DNA of 64,000 bases from Ascidiaceihabitans sp. (GTDB taxonomy: Bacteria > Pseudomonadota > Alphaproteobacteria > Rhodobacterales > Rhodobacteraceae). The position numbers and the translations under genes are program-made. Numbering within the stretch: the first letter of the stretch is position 1; every line of letters begins with the position of its first letter. Shown here piece by piece: positions 62,926 to 64,000 of the stretch. Under the pieces are notes generated by a model. It saw nothing but the letters and a program-made list of their open reading frames with translations, made no database searches and was not told the DNA's origin. The stretch is taken from contig JAQXDI010000037.1 in the NCBI GenBank assembly GCA_029251465.1, forward strand, positions 43,587 through 107,586. The letters run 5' to 3'.

Positions 62926-63780
62926 ATGAATAATAAAGTAATTGATACACGTAGCGTCGGACTGGATGTTTCGCTTGGGTTGGTAAAGTGGCTCACCGGT
63001 TTTGAAAATTTGCACTATGGTTTTTGGGACGGATTAGATGTTTGCGCGGGCAATTCCGGCCCTGCGCAGATTGCCTACACGGACCGGTTGTTCAAGCTGT
63101 TGCCTGATAAACCTTGCCGTATTCTGGATATCGGCGGCGGCGCTGGTGAGACGGCGCGCAAGTTGATTGCGCTTGGTCATCAGGTCGAGATCGTCATTCC
63201 CAGTGCCTTTCTTGCCGGGCGGTGCCGCGAAAATGCGCCGGAGGCGATCATTCACGAGGCCACGTTTGAAGAGGCGGATGTGCAGGGTGTTTTTGACGTC
63301 TGCCTGTTTTCCGAAAGCTACCAATATATTCCGCTGGATTGGGGGCTTTCGAAATGCCTGACCCTGCTGGCGGCGCACGGGTGCATCGTGATCTCTGACT
63401 GTTTTCGATGCGAGAGCTATGCGCCTGACAATGTTCTATCTACTGTTGGCGGTGGTCATCCGATTTTGCAGTTCCGCGATCTGCTGAAATCGACGCCGGT
63501 TTCAATCACGCACGAAGAAGATGTGACAACGCAGGTGGCCCCGTCTGTCGAAATTGAACAAGGGCTGTTCAATGTTGTGGGCTATGCCGGACAACGGATC
63601 GATGGCGCGCTCGAGTATAAACGGCCGTGCTTGCGTCGAGTGATCCACTGGGTTTTGCGCCGCTTTATGAACGACCGTAAGTGGGCGCGACTGGATCAGC
63701 GGTTTAATCAACAGACCCGAAACGCCGAGGTTTTTGCAGCAAAAAATACGTATCTGATGATGGTGTTGGAACGGGTCTAG
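62926..63780 (+). CDS. class I SAM-dependent methyltransferase, unknown substrate
   Basis: 284 residues. SAM-binding motif I CRILDIGGGAGETARKLIALGHQVEIV near residue 64 and motif IV-like DVCLFSESYQYIPLDWGLSKCLTLLAAHGCIVISD near 125. The N-terminus VKWLTGFENLHYGFWDGL resembles methyltransferases acting on small molecules or lipids. The gene looks slightly AT-richer than the sulfonate cluster and follows a repeat element. No functional partner next to it. Confidence 0.8.
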   Translation: MNNKVIDTRSVGLDVSLGLVKWLTGFENLHYGFWDGLDVCAGNSGPAQIAYTDRLFKLLPDKPCRILDIGGGAGETARKLIALGHQVEIVIPSAFLAGRCRENAPEAIIHEATFEEADVQGVFDVCLFSESYQYIPLDWGLSKCLTLLAAHGCIVISDCFRCESYAPDNVLSTVGGGHPILQFRDLLKSTPVSITHEEDVTTQVAPSVEIEQGLFNVVGYAGQRIDGALEYKRPCLRRVIHWVLRRFMNDRKWARLDQRFNQQTRNAEVFAAKNTYLMMVLERV

Positions 63781-63826
63781 CCCAGCGGCTGCTCCTTGTT
63801 CTGGGCGAGTTGAAGCGCATTTATGT

Positions 63827-64000
63827 ATGTCCACTTCTCTAATTGGGTGTTTGGGTCAAGCTCATTTTCCTTCTTTCTTTCGGGTCATTGTCACTCATCC
63901 GGGTCACGCTTCTCTTCGCAGTCTGGTTGATGCCGTGATGGCACCGCTGCACGCATATGTCGGATCGGACGTGGAGAGCCTTGCTTTGAGACGCGCTTCA
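63827..64000 (+). CDS. start of an unidentified ORF leaving the right edge
   Basis: ATG 63827 opens a frame that stays open to the last base (58 codons seen). The ribosome site is weak. Visible: SLIGCLGQAHFPSFFRVIVT and HASLRSLVDAVMAPLHAYVG. No motif recognised; the first ATG four bases earlier is in another frame that closes after 35 codons. Confidence 0.4.
   Translation, partial: MSTSLIGCLGQAHFPSFFRVIVTHPGHASLRSLVDAVMAPLHAYVGSDVESLALRRAS

Overview
The window is about 64 kb of chromosome from an alphaproteobacterium, most likely a marine Rhodobacterales (Roseobacter group) strain. Supporting signs are moderately high GC, short intergenic gaps with many ATGA/TAATG overlaps, Rhodobacteraceae-type conserved unknowns (DUF6638-like, DUF1523-like), and a sulfonate module (xsc, pta, tauE/safE, soeABC, MocR-type tauR) typical of roseobacters. 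Genus cannot be fixed from the sequence. I saw no rRNA, tRNA, CRISPR array, phage or transposase gene.

Layout. 1-3243: an operon entering from the left edge, with the C-terminus of a probable AAA-type ATPase, a low-GC small gene, a DUF6638-like protein, a small two-helix membrane protein and a DUF1523-like membrane protein. 3247-9996: divergent GT14-type glycosyltransferase and PAPS-type sulfotransferase, SGNH hydrolase, smpB, a glycine-zipper protein, sseA-type sulfurtransferase with an aromatic/aspartate aminotransferase, and a 49-residue basic protein missed by ordinary length cutoffs. 9997-19111: a paired-inverted repeat element, amtB-glnK nitrogen control, a class A PBP, MlaA/MlaC lipid-asymmetry proteins and a two-gene type I secretion unit. 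19138-25222: RidA, GDPD, FemAB-like acyltransferase, phhB, mscS, peroxiredoxin, FAD ferredoxin reductase, rsmD. 25219-27890: a 3-hydroxybenzoate hydroxylase (mobA-like) gene broken by an in-frame stop, with a divergent MarR regulator that keeps OhrR-like redox residues.

27887-46104 is mostly housekeeping: M20 peptidase, map, sfsA, a CinA/MoaB-type protein, OmpA-type proteins, LysR, an ECF sigma/anti-sigma pair, a frameshifted zntB/corA-type gene, fadH, rppH, adenosine kinase, nth and an Ada-like methyltransferase. 46131-52746 holds an HTD2-type dehydratase, a divergent DAO-type FAD oxidoreductase and mnmD (apparently the two halves of MnmC as separate genes), an EamA transporter, a lytic transglycosylase, and dapA behind a leader containing a terminator-like hairpin.

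52809-62442, all on the minus strand, is a sulfoacetaldehyde dissimilation unit. Xsc makes acetyl phosphate and sulfite, Pta makes acetyl-CoA, SoeABC oxidises sulfite, TauE/SafE exports it, and TauR regulates. No taurine aminotransferase, taurine dehydrogenase or sulfonate importer lies in the window, so the supply of sulfoacetaldehyde must be encoded elsewhere. The right end has a second copy of the paired-inverted repeat, a SAM methyltransferase and an unidentified ORF leaving the window.
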